Below the pieces are notes generated by a model. The model was given only the letters and a program-made list of their open reading frames with translations. It was not told the DNA's origin and did no database searches. This document shows positions 13,242-13,627 of a DNA stretch of 13,627 nt, in pieces. The stretch covers positions 1 to 13,627 of the forward strand of contig DNCV01000097.1 of assembly GCA_003484395.1 (NCBI GenBank). The letters are read 5' to 3'. Origin of the DNA: Dehalococcoidia bacterium (GTDB lineage Bacteria > Chloroflexota > Dehalococcoidia > GIF9 > UBA5629). Both the position numbers and the translations under genes were made by a program. Position 1 is the first letter of the stretch. Every line of letters begins with the position of its first letter.

Positions 13242-13296
13242 AATTTTTGAAAGTTGGACTGTTTCGGACTGTCTAATTTTTCAAAACTGGACTGTT
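13242..13296. repeat. Two imperfect 22-bp direct repeats at the insertion-sequence end
   Basis: AATTTTTGAAAGTTGG with ACTGTT (13242-13263) and AATTTTTCAAAACTGG with ACTGTT (13275-13296) match at 19 of 22 positions, 33 bp apart. The inner copy overlaps the stop codon of the transposase gene. They are probably transposase-binding sites. Confidence 0.7.
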
Positions 13297-13627
13297 GGGA
13301 ACTGCTTTAACGGGTAGGTAACCGAGTTGACCATTCGGTTTTCCCACCAGATTCGCACCTCCAATGCAGCCCTTGCCACATCGGGAATTAGATGAACTTC
13401 AACATCCTCTCGCAGCGGTACATTTGGCACTGGTATGTCATGGTTGGATAGGGATATCTTGCGATAGCCGTTCACCCTCCGGGTGTCTCGTAAGCAGAAG
13501 ACATCCTTGGTCGAAGTATACGGATGGGGCAAGGCAAAAGGCCTAAACAAGCTTCTTCCCTCTTTTCTGGCCTTATCAAAACGAATGCTGGGCACCTCTC
13601 CGGTAGTGGAGTGAACCTGGTGGTTAT
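13281..13627 (-). CDS. Integrase-core (DDE) transposase, C-terminal part (5' end outside window)
   Basis: An open frame of about 115 residues enters from the right edge and stops at TGA 13283-13281. It starts in sequence like NHQVHSTTGEVPSIRF, the segment that follows the last catalytic Glu helix in rve-type transposases (IS481/IS21-like: pairs such as N-H-x-x-H-S and P...RF). It continues with RRVNGYRKISLSNHDIPVP and LEVRIWWENRMVNSV, the C-terminal beta domain that resembles Mu transposase. The DDE residues lie outside the window. The family call is approximate; that it is a transposase of the integrase-core class is likely. Confidence 0.8.
   Translation of the reverse strand, partial: NHQVHSTTGEVPSIRFDKARKEGRSLFRPFALPHPYTSTKDVFCLRDTRRVNGYRKISLSNHDIPVPNVPLREDVEVHLIPDVARAALEVRIWWENRMVNSVTYPLKQFPTVQF

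Larger units (their letters stand above)
13235..13627 (-). mobile_element. End of an insertion sequence (extends past the window)
   Basis: The element holds the C-terminal part of a DDE transposase and about 46 bp of non-coding end sequence. I place the outer edge at TGTTAG (13235-13240), because the rubrerythrin coding signal stops there and many DDE elements end in 5'-TG. The terminal region has two imperfect copies of a 22-bp motif, as in elements with multiple transposase-binding sites. The other end and any target duplication are out of view, so the exact boundary is tentative. Confidence 0.7.

Noticed and set aside
1..13627. CRISPR array, tRNA or rRNA genes
   Set aside because: No regularly spaced repeats and no cloverleaf or rRNA-like sequence found when reading both strands by eye.

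Overview
The window looks like chromosomal DNA from an anaerobic bacterium of roughly 48-50 % GC (estimated by eye). A trpEGDCFBA cluster led by a type I-beta DAHP synthase and controlled by a T-box suggests Chloroflexota (Dehalococcoidia-like) or Firmicutes. I favour Dehalococcoidia, but this is an inference from gene order and protein style, not a database match.

Layout. Positions 1-2077 (minus strand) hold a small defence-type cluster. It contains the N-terminal part of a DNA N6-adenine methyltransferase with a PD-(D/E)XK-like N-terminus (type IIG style), preceded by a two-gene toxin-antitoxin pair whose antitoxin has a Panacea/SocA (DUF4065) domain. Positions 2205-10113 (minus strand) hold a complete tryptophan operon: leader peptide, aroF, T-box, then trpE, G, D, C, F, B and A. 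Nearly all trp genes overlap or touch, which suggests translational coupling. Positions 10149-11411 (minus) encode RmuC. Positions 11674-12342 (plus) encode a NYN/LabA-like nuclease-fold protein. From 12308 to the end the DNA is decayed: an ATPase gene reduced to its two ends, a 5'-truncated Sir2 gene, and a rubrerythrin remnant with a frameshift and a 16-bp tandem duplication. The rubrerythrin remnant abuts the end of an insertion sequence that runs off the window.

The most striking element lies between rmuC and aroF. A short ORF encodes a peptide in which 9 of 11 consecutive residues are aromatic (4 Tyr, 3 Phe, 2 Trp). It is followed by a 14-bp intrinsic terminator, and a 15-bp antiterminator pairing joins the end of the leader ORF to the terminator's 5' arm and loop. 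A smaller 1:2 hairpin sits directly behind the aromatic codons. This is a complete ribosome-stalling attenuator that could read all three aromatic amino acids for DAHP synthase. About 1.2 kb downstream in the same operon, a T-box with a UGG specifier reads uncharged tRNA-Trp for trpE onward. The operon therefore seems to have two stacked sensors of different mechanism: a general aromatic sensor at the entry enzyme and a Trp-specific one at the branch. The TrpE protein also keeps the Trp feedback motif, while the DAHP synthase has no N-terminal regulatory domain.
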